DNA of 64,000 nucleotides from JAZKFT01 sp039925965 (GTDB taxonomy: Bacteria > Bacteroidota > Bacteroidia > Chitinophagales > Chitinophagaceae), in NCBI GenBank assembly GCA_039925965.1, contig JBDSXW010000026.1:1-64000 (forward strand), read 5' to 3'. Numbering within the stretch: position 1 is the first letter of the stretch; the number at the start of each line of letters is the position of its first letter. The notes beneath the pieces were generated by a model, which saw only the letters and a list, made by a program, of their open reading frames with translations, did no database searches and was not told the origin of the DNA. The translations under genes were made by a program, and so were the position numbers. Shown here piece by piece: positions 42,716 through 52,172 of this stretch.

Positions 42716-44305
42716 CTATCCCATCTCAGTATCTCTCCCGGCATTCTTCCCTTTTAACCTGGTAATAATCACGCCACTTAAAAAGATCGTCAGCGTTCCC
42801 ACCACGATCACCATATTTTTATGCAGGGCAATTTTCAGGTAGCTGTAATCTGCTGGTATCTTATCCGAAAAAGTCATCCATAGAATCACGACTACACCAA
42901 TGATCACTGCCGTTAATGCTTCCGGGCTCTTTGTTTGTTTACTGATCAGGCCCAGCAGGAACAGCCCCAGCATGCCGCCTGCGAAAATGCCCGACAATTC
43001 CCACCAGATATCCAGGATACTCTTGATGCCAATCATCGCCAGGCCGGTGCACAGACCGATTACACCAAATACCACCGTAGAAATATACAGTATCGAAAGC
43101 TCCCTTTTTTCGGTAGGCGTTTTGTTGAAATACCTTTTGTAGATGTCTTTGGTAAATACCGTGGCTGAAGCATTCATGCCGCTACTAATCGTGCTCATGG
43201 CCGCCGATAAAATGGCGGCAACGATCAGCCCGAGACATACAGTCGGCACTTTGTTCACCATAAAATGCGGCATCACTTTATCCGCATAATCTGCTGGTTG
43301 CAACTGCGCCATATACTGGCTGATATCCGCTGCAGAAGCAGCAGCACCCAGCTTATCAAGCGCGACTGAATGCTTCAATGCATCGGCTAGATCAGGGTTC
43401 AATTGATAGTAAGAAAACAGCGCCGAGCCAATGATAAAAAATAACAGCGAAGCAGGAACATACAGCATCACGCAAAGCCAGATCGACTTACGGGCCTGCT
43501 TTTCCGAAGTGGCGGTATGATAGCGCTGTACATAGTTTTGATCCATCCCAAAATTATTGAGATTGATAAAAAAACCATATAATAGTACGACCCAGAAACT
43601 GCTTTCTTTAAAATTAAATGCAGTAGTACCTAGGCTAAACTTCTGGTGGTCGTTCGCAATTTTATATACCTGCTGTACACCACCCGGAATTTCCCGGATG
43701 ATCAGAAACAGGATTAGCAAGGCGCCGAGTGTCTTCAAAATCCCCTGTACCACTTCGGTCCATATTACAGCTTCCATGCCACCGAGCACGGTGTAGAGAA
43801 TAATGCAGATGCCCATCACGATCATGATGGCGGCCATCGAAAAACCGGTGAGCGCATGCAGCGTTAAAGCCATGCCGAAAAAGATGGAACCCATCCTCGC
43901 AAACTGCGTCAGCAGGAAGCAAACCACAGCATATGTACGGGCCCAGGGACCAAAGCGTTTTTCCAAATTGGTATAGGCAGAAACCTCACCGGTATTGCGG
44001 TAAAAGGAAACAAAATATTTGGATGCCGCCCAGGCCGCAAAGGGCATGGAGATGCTGAATACAAAGGCATTCCAGTTGCTGCCAAAGGCTTTGCCCGGCA
44101 CGCCTAAAAAAGTATTACTGCTTAAAAATGTCGCGTAAATGGAGAGCCCGATCGCCCAGCCAGGTATGGATCCGGAAGCTTTTGTAAACTGGTCGGCCGT
44201 TTTATTCTTCTTTGAAAAATGAAACCCGATATATACCATCGCCACGAGGTACAATACAATAATGGCAATATCTAATAATGGCAGGTTACTCATACATGGC
44301 CGCAA
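42716..44305 (-). CDS. SSS-family sodium:solute symporter 3
   Basis: 529-residue symporter with LSIYATFLSSNTFLGVPGKAF, VLGGMEAVIWTEVVQGILK and AILSAAMSTISSGMNASATVFT. Closer in layout to symporter 2 than to symporter 1. It is a single transcription unit, with 412 bases of repeats behind it and 556 bases in front. Between the acid-sugar module and the large glycosidase operon, so it may import a monosaccharide made by the latter. The upstream gap 44306-44861 holds only the low-complexity stretch and the REP-like array. Confidence 0.9.
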   Translation of the reverse strand: MRPCMSNLPLLDIAIIVLYLVAMVYIGFHFSKKNKTADQFTKASGSIPGWAIGLSIYATFLSSNTFLGVPGKAFGSNWNAFVFSISMPFAAWAASKYFVSFYRNTGEVSAYTNLEKRFGPWARTYAVVCFLLTQFARMGSIFFGMALTLHALTGFSMAAIMIVMGICIILYTVLGGMEAVIWTEVVQGILKTLGALLILFLIIREIPGGVQQVYKIANDHQKFSLGTTAFNFKESSFWVVLLYGFFINLNNFGMDQNYVQRYHTATSEKQARKSIWLCVMLYVPASLLFFIIGSALFSYYQLNPDLADALKHSVALDKLGAAASAADISQYMAQLQPADYADKVMPHFMVNKVPTVCLGLIVAAILSAAMSTISSGMNASATVFTKDIYKRYFNKTPTEKRELSILYISTVVFGVIGLCTGLAMIGIKSILDIWWELSGIFAGGMLGLFLLGLISKQTKSPEALTAVIIGVVVILWMTFSDKIPADYSYLKIALHKNMVIVVGTLTIFLSGVIITRLKGKNAGRDTEMG

Positions 44306-44433
44306 AATCGCTATTGCTACAGCACGCGGAATGGCTTACTGGCAGCGGGAATAAAGATGGCGCAAAAGCCCGCAGTAAACCATAAACTATTTTACTTTTT
44401 TACGGTAAGATGTTACTATTAGCTTGCCGCAAA

Positions 44434-44477
44434 GATGGATACACGGATTGGGCGGATGAAGCGGATACAAGCGGATT
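44434..44477. repeat. Low-complexity spacer (GGATTGGGCGGATGAAGC words)
   Basis: GATGGATACACGGATTGGGC, GGATGAAGCGGATAC and AAGCGGATTTTA. Same vocabulary as 40142-40177. Lies 130 bases upstream of the third SSS gene. Confidence 0.7.
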
Positions 44478-44522
44478 TTATTTGCAGTGGGCAAAAAATT
44501 ACACTAAAAATTCTCTCACGGT

Positions 44523-44692
44523 TTCAGGAAGCACCTACGGAGCCGAAGGGTTGTATTAGTTTTAATAGCTATAAACAGGAGGCGCCTACGGTGCCCGAAG
44601 CAGGTAATTTGTGCTCCATAGGAGCATCCTGTTTATAGAAAAAAGAATCAAACGTGACCAGACTCCATAGGAGTCGCCTAAAAGACTGCTTA
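44523..44692. repeat. REP-like palindrome array, second site
   Basis: Four units: AGGAAGCACCTACGGAGCC, ATAAACAGGAGGCGCC with TACGGTGCC, GTGCTCCATAGGAGCATCC with TGTTTATAGAA, and GACTCCATAGGAGTCGCC. Same family as the arrays around the RAYT relic at 17.2-18.2 kb, 26 kb away, with no transposase gene nearby. Confidence 0.7.
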
Positions 44693-44861
44693 AATTTCAT
44701 TTGCAAGTTGTGGTAGATCAGAAAAAGGTGACCTATCGACCGATACCGAACGGAGCCCCGAAATAATTGGGATTTGCAACCTTCGCCAATACTAATGCCA
44801 TAAAAAACTACAGCTGGTGACCTAAAAGAATCAAGTTAAAAAGTACCTAGCCAAACGCCCT

Positions 44862-45983
44862 TTATTCATCTGTAACCTTGCCGCCGCTATCTGCTTTTGC
44901 GCCGGGCCATTTTTCATGGATGATCTCATTTTTCAGTTTCAACTTTTTCGGGTCTACCACCACGTACTTTATCCTTTCCCGGCGCCAGGTGTACACGATA
45001 TGAATCATGCCGTCTTTGGATTGTATCACCGAAGGATAGGAATACTGGTTGATAGGAGAATCTTCGAGGATGAGGGCGGCATACCATTTCTTGCCGTCTT
45101 TGGATATGGCTACGTTCAGCGGCGTGCGGGCGCCTTTGCCGCGGGGCAGGCTGTCGGCGGGTTTCACGTGGTTGTACACGATCAGTTGGCGGCCATCTTT
45201 CAGGGTCACGGCGTCGGTGCCGGAGTTATTGTTCGGTAATGACGAAGCGGTCACCGGGCTCCAGGTCTTGCCCCGGTCGCTGCTCCAGGATTGATTCACC
45301 GTGCGGTTCATGCTGCGGCACAACACCTGTAACCTGCCATCCTTGTATTTCAGGATACTGGGCTGAATGGCAGAAACGGTTTTGCCATCATTGATATCCA
45401 CCGATTTGGTCCAGGTTTTACCCCAGTCTCTGGTGTATTCAAAATGTACCTTCCAGCCGTCCTTCTCGGTACTTGAAGGACAGATCAACACGCCATCAAT
45501 CAGCTCCGGTTTATTTTTTATAGGACCTAAAAAGCCATCGGGTAATGCTTCACGTTTACTCCAGGTTTGGCCATTGTCCTTACTACGCATCATCCAGGCT
45601 TTCCATCCACCCACATTCGGTCCTATCTTGTAAAATAATAATAATTCCCCATGGGGCACCTGGTATAAAACTGGATTGTAGCAGGCGTAACGAAGTGTAT
45701 CATTGATAATGCCTTCGGCGACTTTCTTAGGAGCGGTCCACTTATTATTTACCAGGTTGGAGGTCCAGATGCAGACGTCTTTGTTACCTTCCTTCGTGCC
45801 TCCAAACCAGGCCGCCATAATACCCTTTGGCGTTTCCACTACGGTAGCAGCATGGCTTTGCGGGAAGGAAGCAGTATCGAAAATAAACTCGTCAACCAGT
45901 ATCCCCTTTTTATAGTTAAATGATTGCGACATCGCCGTGACTGCTATGCAAATTGCACCCACTATAAAGATTAATTTTTTCAT
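44862..45983 (-). CDS. Sialidase-like (BNR) six-bladed propeller protein
   Basis: Exported (signal peptide to about residue 20, TAMSQ). Asp-box motifs SKDNGQTW, TRDWGKTW and SSDRGKTW, one further weak copy, and the N-terminal SHAATVVETPKGIMAAWFGG are typical of the BNR_2/exo-alpha-sialidase superfamily. The conserved segments (CYNPVLYQVPHGELLLFYKIG, AIQPSILKYKDGRLQVLCRS) match the large Bacteroidota subgroup annotated as sialidase. Activity on true sialic acid is not implied; Kdo- or other keto-acid-linked pectic sugars, or simply rhamnose-capped uronates, are alternatives. Last gene of the 44.9-57 kb operon. Confidence 0.78.
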   Translation of the reverse strand: MKKLIFIVGAICIAVTAMSQSFNYKKGILVDEFIFDTASFPQSHAATVVETPKGIMAAWFGGTKEGNKDVCIWTSNLVNNKWTAPKKVAEGIINDTLRYACYNPVLYQVPHGELLLFYKIGPNVGGWKAWMMRSKDNGQTWSKREALPDGFLGPIKNKPELIDGVLICPSSTEKDGWKVHFEYTRDWGKTWTKSVDINDGKTVSAIQPSILKYKDGRLQVLCRSMNRTVNQSWSSDRGKTWSPVTASSLPNNNSGTDAVTLKDGRQLIVYNHVKPADSLPRGKGARTPLNVAISKDGKKWYAALILEDSPINQYSYPSVIQSKDGMIHIVYTWRRERIKYVVVDPKKLKLKNEIIHEKWPGAKADSGGKVTDE

Positions 45984-46003
45984 CAGTGATATCTGTTTAC
46001 GAG

Positions 46004-46648
46004 TTATTGTTTTGTGTTTGCCGCAGCCGCCTTTTTGGCCTTGATCGCATCGGTATATGCACGGTACATCTCCCGCCAGTTACGACCGTTTGCATTCAGG
46101 TATTGTTCTGATTTTGTTTTGTAGATCTCGAATATGGCGGAGATCTGTTTCATGCTTTTAAAGTCCACCGCCTGCTCCCTGGCCTGCTTCATAAAAACCA
46201 GGATCACGGAGTCTTCCTTAGGAGTCATATTGGGTACAATAGCATGATAGCCGTTCATGGTAAACGCCACTTTTCCGATCGTGTATTTATCCAGCAGCTG
46301 TTCCACCTGCGCTTCGGTAAGGTCTTTGCGCAAGCCGTCCATCAGGTTTTGGTGTACCGATGCAGGCATAGCCGAATTGGCAATTACCTGCCGGTCCAAA
46401 TCGCTCAAACGCTGGCCTGTAGCGGGATTAATGCCAGCTGGCACAGTAGCAGCAGGATGGGTATTGTTCCATTCAGTGATCGTGGTCAAATGCGTGGCTA
46501 TTACCGATATAAGCCTGACCTCTTTTTCCGTATCGTTGAGCGACAACGGCTTTACCCATGCAGTAGCTTTACTTACCAGGGCTGTATCCTGACCTACAGC
46601 AGCAATGCTGAGCGCCACTGATGCCAAACAAAAAAAAAGCTTCTTCAT
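46004..46648 (-). CDS. DUF3826 secreted protein
   Basis: 214-residue exported protein (leader ends AAVGQ). Mostly helical; AKAWVKPLSLNDTEKEVR-like start, the polar loop around AGINPATGQRLSDLDRQV, and NGRNWREMYRAYTDAIKA at the end fit the DUF3826 family, which I know as a companion of glycoside hydrolase genes in Bacteroidota. Function unknown. Located 9 bases after the GH78 gene and 20 bases before the propeller gene, so it belongs to the operon. Confidence 0.7.
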   Translation of the reverse strand: MKKLFFCLASVALSIAAVGQDTALVSKATAWVKPLSLNDTEKEVRLISVIATHLTTITEWNNTHPAATVPAGINPATGQRLSDLDRQVIANSAMPASVHQNLMDGLRKDLTEAQVEQLLDKYTIGKVAFTMNGYHAIVPNMTPKEDSVILVFMKQAREQAVDFKSMKQISAIFEIYKTKSEQYLNANGRNWREMYRAYTDAIKAKKAAAANTKQ

Positions 46649-46657
46649 ATTGTAAAT

Positions 46658-49393
46658 TTATTTTACTGAATGAAAAGAATATTTACCTGAACCAATTTCG
46701 AAAACAGCATACCCATCTTCCATTTTTATAAAACGCACACCTTCTGCATCCACAACGGCTTTACCATTTTCGCGGACCGTATTTTGAGATGATGCGGGCA
46801 TATACACGGTGGCCGAAGTGTTTGCAGGAATGGTAATATCCCAGCTGAATTTTCCGGCATCTTTTTCCCAATGGCTTACAATATTTCCATAAGGACTTTT
46901 ATACGACGCATTCACAAAGCGCAAACCATCGGGCAATTCAGGTTTCATAATTATTCTTTTAAAGCCCACATCTGTTTTATCGGTTCGTATTCCTGCAAGG
47001 TTTTCATAATACCAAATAAGTAAGTCGCCCAACATCATTACGTGGTTTTGCGAATTCATTGCGGGTGCGGCCGTGTTACCATTCCACAATTCCCATATTG
47101 TTGTAGCACCGTTCTCAATCATGTACCCCCAGGAGGGATAAGTTGTTTGTGTAGCCACAGTATAGGCCAGGTCTGCCCTGCCTATCTCCGTAAGGCCCCG
47201 CATCAACCATTGTATGCCTATAAGTCCACAACTTAAATGGCCTTTATTATCTACTTCAACTATTGTAGCTAACTGTTTCCATACTTTTTCTTTGCACTCG
47301 GCGGGAACCATTCCAAAATAAACAGGCAGCAAATTATCTGTAAGTGTATTCTCTCCATAATACCCTTCGGCGTGATAAAACTTTTTATGAAATGCCAGCC
47401 TGGCTTTTTCTGCTAACGCAGCAAACTTCGCACTATCACCTCCATTGCCCGTGAGTTTGCTAAAGCGAATCATCAGGCTTGTCAAATAATAATAGTATGC
47501 TGTTGCGATTAATGCGCTCGGGTGTTTCTGATCTGCATTTACACCCCGGCCATCTTCTGCTGTAACCGGCGGAATACACCAATCTCCATAACTGTCTTTT
47601 GTCAGGATACCTTCATCATTCATGTACTGTTCTGTCATATAAGACAACCATTTTTTCATAGCAGGATAATTATCCCGCAATATTGCTATATCTCCCGTTT
47701 GATGATACAACATGTCAGCAATCAGTAAGAGCGAACTGGGCCATGTCATATTATCGCTGTAATACCTCCAGAATGCCGGGGCAACATCAGGAATTGCACC
47801 ATCTTCTTTCTGTGCATGCTTAATATCGTCCAGCCATTTTGTGTACAGTCTCCCATTATCGAATAAAAATTTTTCTCCATAAGAACTGGTTGCCCGGTCG
47901 GCTAACCAGGGCTGCCGTTCATTTCGTTGCGGACAATCAACAGGCATTCCCTTATAATTGGAGGCGATACCCCACCATGCATTTTTCCAAATCTGATTGA
48001 GTACCGGATTGGAAGACTCGAAACTGCCGGTGGTTTGGATATCATCATACACCAATCTTCCTGTGAAATTATTTTTAGAAAGCGTGCCGGGATAGCCCGA
48101 TACTTCAGCATAACGAAAACCATGATAGGTAAATTTTGGCTCCCATACTTCTGTGCCTTCGCCTTTAAGTGTATAGCTATCTGTTGCCTTCGCATCACGA
48201 AGATTAGCGGTAAACAATGCCCCATTTTCCTGCAGCGATTCAGCAAAACGTAAGGTGATCTTTTGTCCTTTTTTCCCAACTACAATCATTTTTATCCAGC
48301 CCGCGAAATTTTGTCCAAAGTCAATAATGTACTTATCACCGCCAGATTTTGTAATCGCTACAGGAACCAGGTCCTTCATCACTTTCATGTTCTCATTCAT
48401 CTGCGCTTCATAAGTTCCTCCGGGCTCCTGTACAAAATCAACCTTCAGCCATTTCGTTTCGTCAAAGCCGGGCTTATCCCAACCGGTCATTTCTTTTTCC
48501 CCATCATATTCTTCGCCATCATATTCATTGTTTGCCCTGATCGGGCCGTCGGCGGTGCCTTTCCAGGAATCATCTGCCCTAATCGTAGTAGTGCTGCCAT
48601 TGGAATAAGTAACCACGATCGTCATCATCAGCTTTGGAAAGCCAAATGTTTTGATCTTATAAGGCTTGCCCCTGCGCATCGCAAAAAATCTTCCATTACC
48701 TAGAACTACACCTATTGCATGTTTTCCCTGCTTCAGATTTTCGGTAATGTCAAGCGTATTGTATTTTATGTTTTGGGTATAGTCGGTGGGTGCCGGCGCC
48801 AACACCTGGTCGCCTATTTTATTTCCATCGATAGACAGTTCATATAAGCCAAGTCCCATGATATAAGCAGTGGCACGCTTCACTTCATGATCAACCGAAA
48901 ACTCCTTTCGAAAATACCTCGCAGCTAACCGGCCGGTCTGTTCATTGTCCCAGGCAAAATATTTATCAAACCCAATCCAGCGTCCCCAATCTTTATAGTA
49001 TCGCATATCTGATGCCCACCTTGCAGGCTTACTCCATTGGCTTTCCCCTTTGTTGATAAACACTTTTACTTTCCAGTAGCAGGTTACATTTGCCGGCAAT
49101 TTTTTTCCATCATATTGTACAAATTGCGAAGCAGCTGACAGGACCTTACCTGATCTCCAAAGATCACCGTCGCCAGTTGTCAGTTTTGCAGAATCCGTCG
49201 AAGCAACAATTTCATAAGCCTGCTGAACAATGGCTCTTTCAATGCCTTCTATCTCCCAACTCAACCGTGGTGTTGCTGTAGCTACATTCAGTGGGTTGGA
49301 TAGCTTTTCACAACGAAGGTTAGTAACAGTTACCTGCGCCTCTGAATAATTTAATAAAAAAAGAAAATATAATGCAGCAATGGTGCTTTTCAT
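46658..49393 (-). CDS. GH78 alpha-L-rhamnosidase (five-domain type)
   Basis: 911-residue secreted rhamnosidase. Domains: leader 1-20, fibronectin-like domain (VTNLRCEKLSNPL..PRLSWEI), Rhamnosid_N jelly roll (about 160-320), second beta domain, (alpha/alpha)6 catalytic barrel (about 460-810) and C-terminal beta domain. The acidic motif reads D486-C-P-Q-R-N-E492-R-Q-P-W-L-A-D499; in most GH78 enzymes Asp stands where Asn491 is. The general base is the Glu in ATTIWELWNG. Eight bases after GH2. Expected to cut rhamnose linked to galacturonic or glucuronic acid. Confidence 0.92.
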   Translation of the reverse strand: MKSTIAALYFLFLLNYSEAQVTVTNLRCEKLSNPLNVATATPRLSWEIEGIERAIVQQAYEIVASTDSAKLTTGDGDLWRSGKVLSAASQFVQYDGKKLPANVTCYWKVKVFINKGESQWSKPARWASDMRYYKDWGRWIGFDKYFAWDNEQTGRLAARYFRKEFSVDHEVKRATAYIMGLGLYELSIDGNKIGDQVLAPAPTDYTQNIKYNTLDITENLKQGKHAIGVVLGNGRFFAMRRGKPYKIKTFGFPKLMMTIVVTYSNGSTTTIRADDSWKGTADGPIRANNEYDGEEYDGEKEMTGWDKPGFDETKWLKVDFVQEPGGTYEAQMNENMKVMKDLVPVAITKSGGDKYIIDFGQNFAGWIKMIVVGKKGQKITLRFAESLQENGALFTANLRDAKATDSYTLKGEGTEVWEPKFTYHGFRYAEVSGYPGTLSKNNFTGRLVYDDIQTTGSFESSNPVLNQIWKNAWWGIASNYKGMPVDCPQRNERQPWLADRATSSYGEKFLFDNGRLYTKWLDDIKHAQKEDGAIPDVAPAFWRYYSDNMTWPSSLLLIADMLYHQTGDIAILRDNYPAMKKWLSYMTEQYMNDEGILTKDSYGDWCIPPVTAEDGRGVNADQKHPSALIATAYYYYLTSLMIRFSKLTGNGGDSAKFAALAEKARLAFHKKFYHAEGYYGENTLTDNLLPVYFGMVPAECKEKVWKQLATIVEVDNKGHLSCGLIGIQWLMRGLTEIGRADLAYTVATQTTYPSWGYMIENGATTIWELWNGNTAAPAMNSQNHVMMLGDLLIWYYENLAGIRTDKTDVGFKRIIMKPELPDGLRFVNASYKSPYGNIVSHWEKDAGKFSWDITIPANTSATVYMPASSQNTVRENGKAVVDAEGVRFIKMEDGYAVFEIGSGKYSFHSVK

Positions 49394-49401
49394 GCTATTA
49401 A

Positions 49402-52170
49402 TTATTTGCCAGAAAAATCAAAATACAATACCATCTTCAACGCCCTTCCCGGATCCTTCTCATAATCATAAAAAATATTCTTCATGCCCATGGGGCCGGT
49501 GGTTTCGTTGCGTTGGGTTTTGGTTCCGATGCTGCTGATGCCCTGCATAAATGAAATATCGCCACTGGGAAAAATCGGTTCGTAGTTATGCCATTGGTCG
49601 GTTTTCCAGGCAGGGGAATAGAGCCGTAAAAACAGGTCTTCAGTCTCCGTGTACACGGTAAACGGCTGCGTAATCGTATTAAACTTACACCAGTACATTT
49701 TGGAATAATAGCCTTTAAACTCAGGATAGATCCAGGTTTCACCTGTTTCGGTAGCATTGTAATCCTTGTGCCATAATCCAAACTGGGTTCCCTTCATCCG
49801 ATTTTTCCAAACCCGATATGGACCGTCGCCAAGCCAATCTACCGAAACAATTTCTGGTTCGGGAAGGGAGAAATTCACCCCCACAAAAGAAGTAAAATAT
49901 TCAGCGGGAAAATAGTTAACCTGCATTTTTACCAGGCCCGCCGGATAGATTGTCCACTGCAAAGTATTGTAGTTTTTCTTCCGGTCAAAAGCGGATTCAA
50001 TGACTATATTCTTGCCATCCACCCTTGCAGTAAAACTGCCAAAATTATTCACGCCTTCCTGGATGATCGGGCCATTTGAAAATGGAAGAATGCCGGTCGC
50101 ATTTCTCACCAACTTCAGCAAGCCCGTCCGCCTGTGAAAACCGAGTTCGATACCGTTCGCTTTCACATTATAAAAACTGTCGGTCTCAGTAATTCCTGGG
50201 GCCGGCTTGCCCAGGTCTGCCGTTAAATTCTTCGTCAAAACCGCAGGATGAATAATGGGATAGCTCTTTAAACAGATGATTCTTCCCGTTTTATCTTGCA
50301 CTGTAATATATAAGGTATAATAATCTTTCCAATTAGCTGGCAGGGTTAATTTGACTATGCCCTTTTCTCCAGGCTTGATGGACGGAGCGATAATATTCCC
50401 TGATTTACCAGGGTCAGTAGGTTTGGTATTTATTGCAAAACGATAGCTGAAAGCACACTGGTTGGTATTGGTAAAAAAATAGCGGTTCTCAATATTAAAA
50501 CTGCCATCAAAATCTGCGGTGATTTCCTTCTTTTCAAAATGCACCGGGCTCCATATTTCTTTTATCGCAAAATAGCTCCCCTCTTTTTCATGGTGCGGGC
50601 CAAGGATGCCATCGGCGGCCCGGAACTTATCGGTATCGAGTGAATCGTGCAGGTCTTTGCGCACCACCGCCTGATCGGCAAAATCCCACAGAAAGCCACC
50701 GGCACTAAGGGGGTTGGTCCACATTTTTTCCCAATAATCTTCGAGCCCGGCGCCGTGGCCGCCATCGAACTGACCATGCAGGAACTCAGTAGGCATCAGT
50801 ATTTCACGGCCATTTTCGTAGTTGCCAATGCCATAATTGTATTCGCGGTAATGTTGGGTTTCAATGCCATTGAACAGTGACCAGGGATGGATAACGGGGC
50901 GGCTCTGAAAGTCAAGTTCATCGAACAGACTATCCAAATCAAAATTGTGCCCGCCTTCATTTCCATTGCTCCACATGATGATTGACGGATGGTTTTGATC
51001 ATGATCCACCATTTCTTTTACCAGCTTCGAACCCGTAGGTGTATCATAATGTCCATGCCAGCCTGCTAGCTCATCCATTACAAATAATCCCATTGAATCA
51101 CAGGCATCCAGAAAGTGATCATCCGGTGGATAATGGCTGCATCGCACCGCATTCATGTTCATGTCTTTGATCAGCAACACATCTTCAATGCTATTTTCTT
51201 TACTGGAAGTTCGACCGGATTCTGGACGAAATGGAGACCGGTTGATCCCCTTCATTTTTACCTTGACTCCGTTCACATAAATACCATCGCGTTGCTTTAA
51301 TTCAACCGTGCGGAAGCCGAATTTTTGGGTAGTAGTATGTAACGGCCTGCCGTTTTTATAAATTGTAACCACAGCCTGGTACAGACTGGGGCTTTCGGGC
51401 GTCCATAATTTTGCAAGCGGAAATTTTTCAATGATATGTGGAGGTACCCAGGAATCACTAAAATCAATGCTTTTGGCTCTTCCTAAAATTGCCCCATTGG
51501 CATCTGTTATTTGCACCGTAGCGAAGTTAAATTTGCCTTTGACTGAAAAAGTTAATGAAAAACTGCGACTTGCCCGCGCATCGATCTGTACATTTTCAAT
51601 ATGGGTCAGTGGCAATGCCTCCAAAAAAACCGGCCTGAAAATCCCGCCAAAAATCCAGAAGTCCGCTTTGCGCTCGGCTTCATTCACCGATTGGTTAGCT
51701 GAATGTTTGGCTACCGTTACCTCAAGCAAATTCTTTCCATCGTACTTCAGCAGGTTTGAAATATCATACTTAAAAGAATAGAACGCTCCCTGATGGATAG
51801 TGCCGGCTGATTGTCCATTGACCTTGACTTCGGCGTCGGTCATCACGCCTTCAAAAACAATATTCACTTGCTTGTTCTTCCAGGCTGGGGCTACTTCAAA
51901 TTCATACTTGTACATGCCTTTTTCCTTACCGCGAATACTGTCTTTTGCAAACCCGTAATCGTATTTTCCAAAGCCCTGTAACTCCCAGCAGGAGGGTACG
52001 GCGATAGTGGTCCATTTGTTGGCATTCAAACCACCGGTACAAAAAAACTGCCAGGGTACGGTGTGGTCGCTACCAGTACCGCTCAGGTATTTGATCTCCG
52101 TTAGCTGTCCCATAGCCATTACCGGAAAGAGCAATATCAGCATCCCTATTTTTCTATACCAATACTGCAT
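49402..52170 (-). CDS. GH2 glycosidase (beta-galactosidase/glucuronidase type)
   Basis: 922-residue exported GH2 enzyme. The N-terminal jelly roll includes VPSCWELQGFGKYDYG, the Ig-like domain ends at FGFRTVELKQRDGIYVNG, and the TIM barrel has the acid/base E405 (WSNGNEGGHNF) and the nucleophile E462 (MPTEFLHGQFDGGHG). The nucleophile environment differs from LacZ, so substrate may be other than galactose, for example a glucuronide or an arabinoside. No C-terminal small-N domain. Two bases from the esterase gene upstream and eight from GH78 downstream. Confidence 0.9.
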   Translation of the reverse strand: MQYWYRKIGMLILLFPVMAMGQLTEIKYLSGTGSDHTVPWQFFCTGGLNANKWTTIAVPSCWELQGFGKYDYGFAKDSIRGKEKGMYKYEFEVAPAWKNKQVNIVFEGVMTDAEVKVNGQSAGTIHQGAFYSFKYDISNLLKYDGKNLLEVTVAKHSANQSVNEAERKADFWIFGGIFRPVFLEALPLTHIENVQIDARASRSFSLTFSVKGKFNFATVQITDANGAILGRAKSIDFSDSWVPPHIIEKFPLAKLWTPESPSLYQAVVTIYKNGRPLHTTTQKFGFRTVELKQRDGIYVNGVKVKMKGINRSPFRPESGRTSSKENSIEDVLLIKDMNMNAVRCSHYPPDDHFLDACDSMGLFVMDELAGWHGHYDTPTGSKLVKEMVDHDQNHPSIIMWSNGNEGGHNFDLDSLFDELDFQSRPVIHPWSLFNGIETQHYREYNYGIGNYENGREILMPTEFLHGQFDGGHGAGLEDYWEKMWTNPLSAGGFLWDFADQAVVRKDLHDSLDTDKFRAADGILGPHHEKEGSYFAIKEIWSPVHFEKKEITADFDGSFNIENRYFFTNTNQCAFSYRFAINTKPTDPGKSGNIIAPSIKPGEKGIVKLTLPANWKDYYTLYITVQDKTGRIICLKSYPIIHPAVLTKNLTADLGKPAPGITETDSFYNVKANGIELGFHRRTGLLKLVRNATGILPFSNGPIIQEGVNNFGSFTARVDGKNIVIESAFDRKKNYNTLQWTIYPAGLVKMQVNYFPAEYFTSFVGVNFSLPEPEIVSVDWLGDGPYRVWKNRMKGTQFGLWHKDYNATETGETWIYPEFKGYYSKMYWCKFNTITQPFTVYTETEDLFLRLYSPAWKTDQWHNYEPIFPSGDISFMQGISSIGTKTQRNETTGPMGMKNIFYDYEKDPGRALKMVLYFDFSGK

Positions 52171-52172
52171 GC

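Noticed and set aside
44862..45983. True sialidase acting on sialic acid
   Set aside because: Asp boxes prove only the propeller fold; there are no genes for sialic acid catabolism such as NanE or NanK, and the context is pectin.
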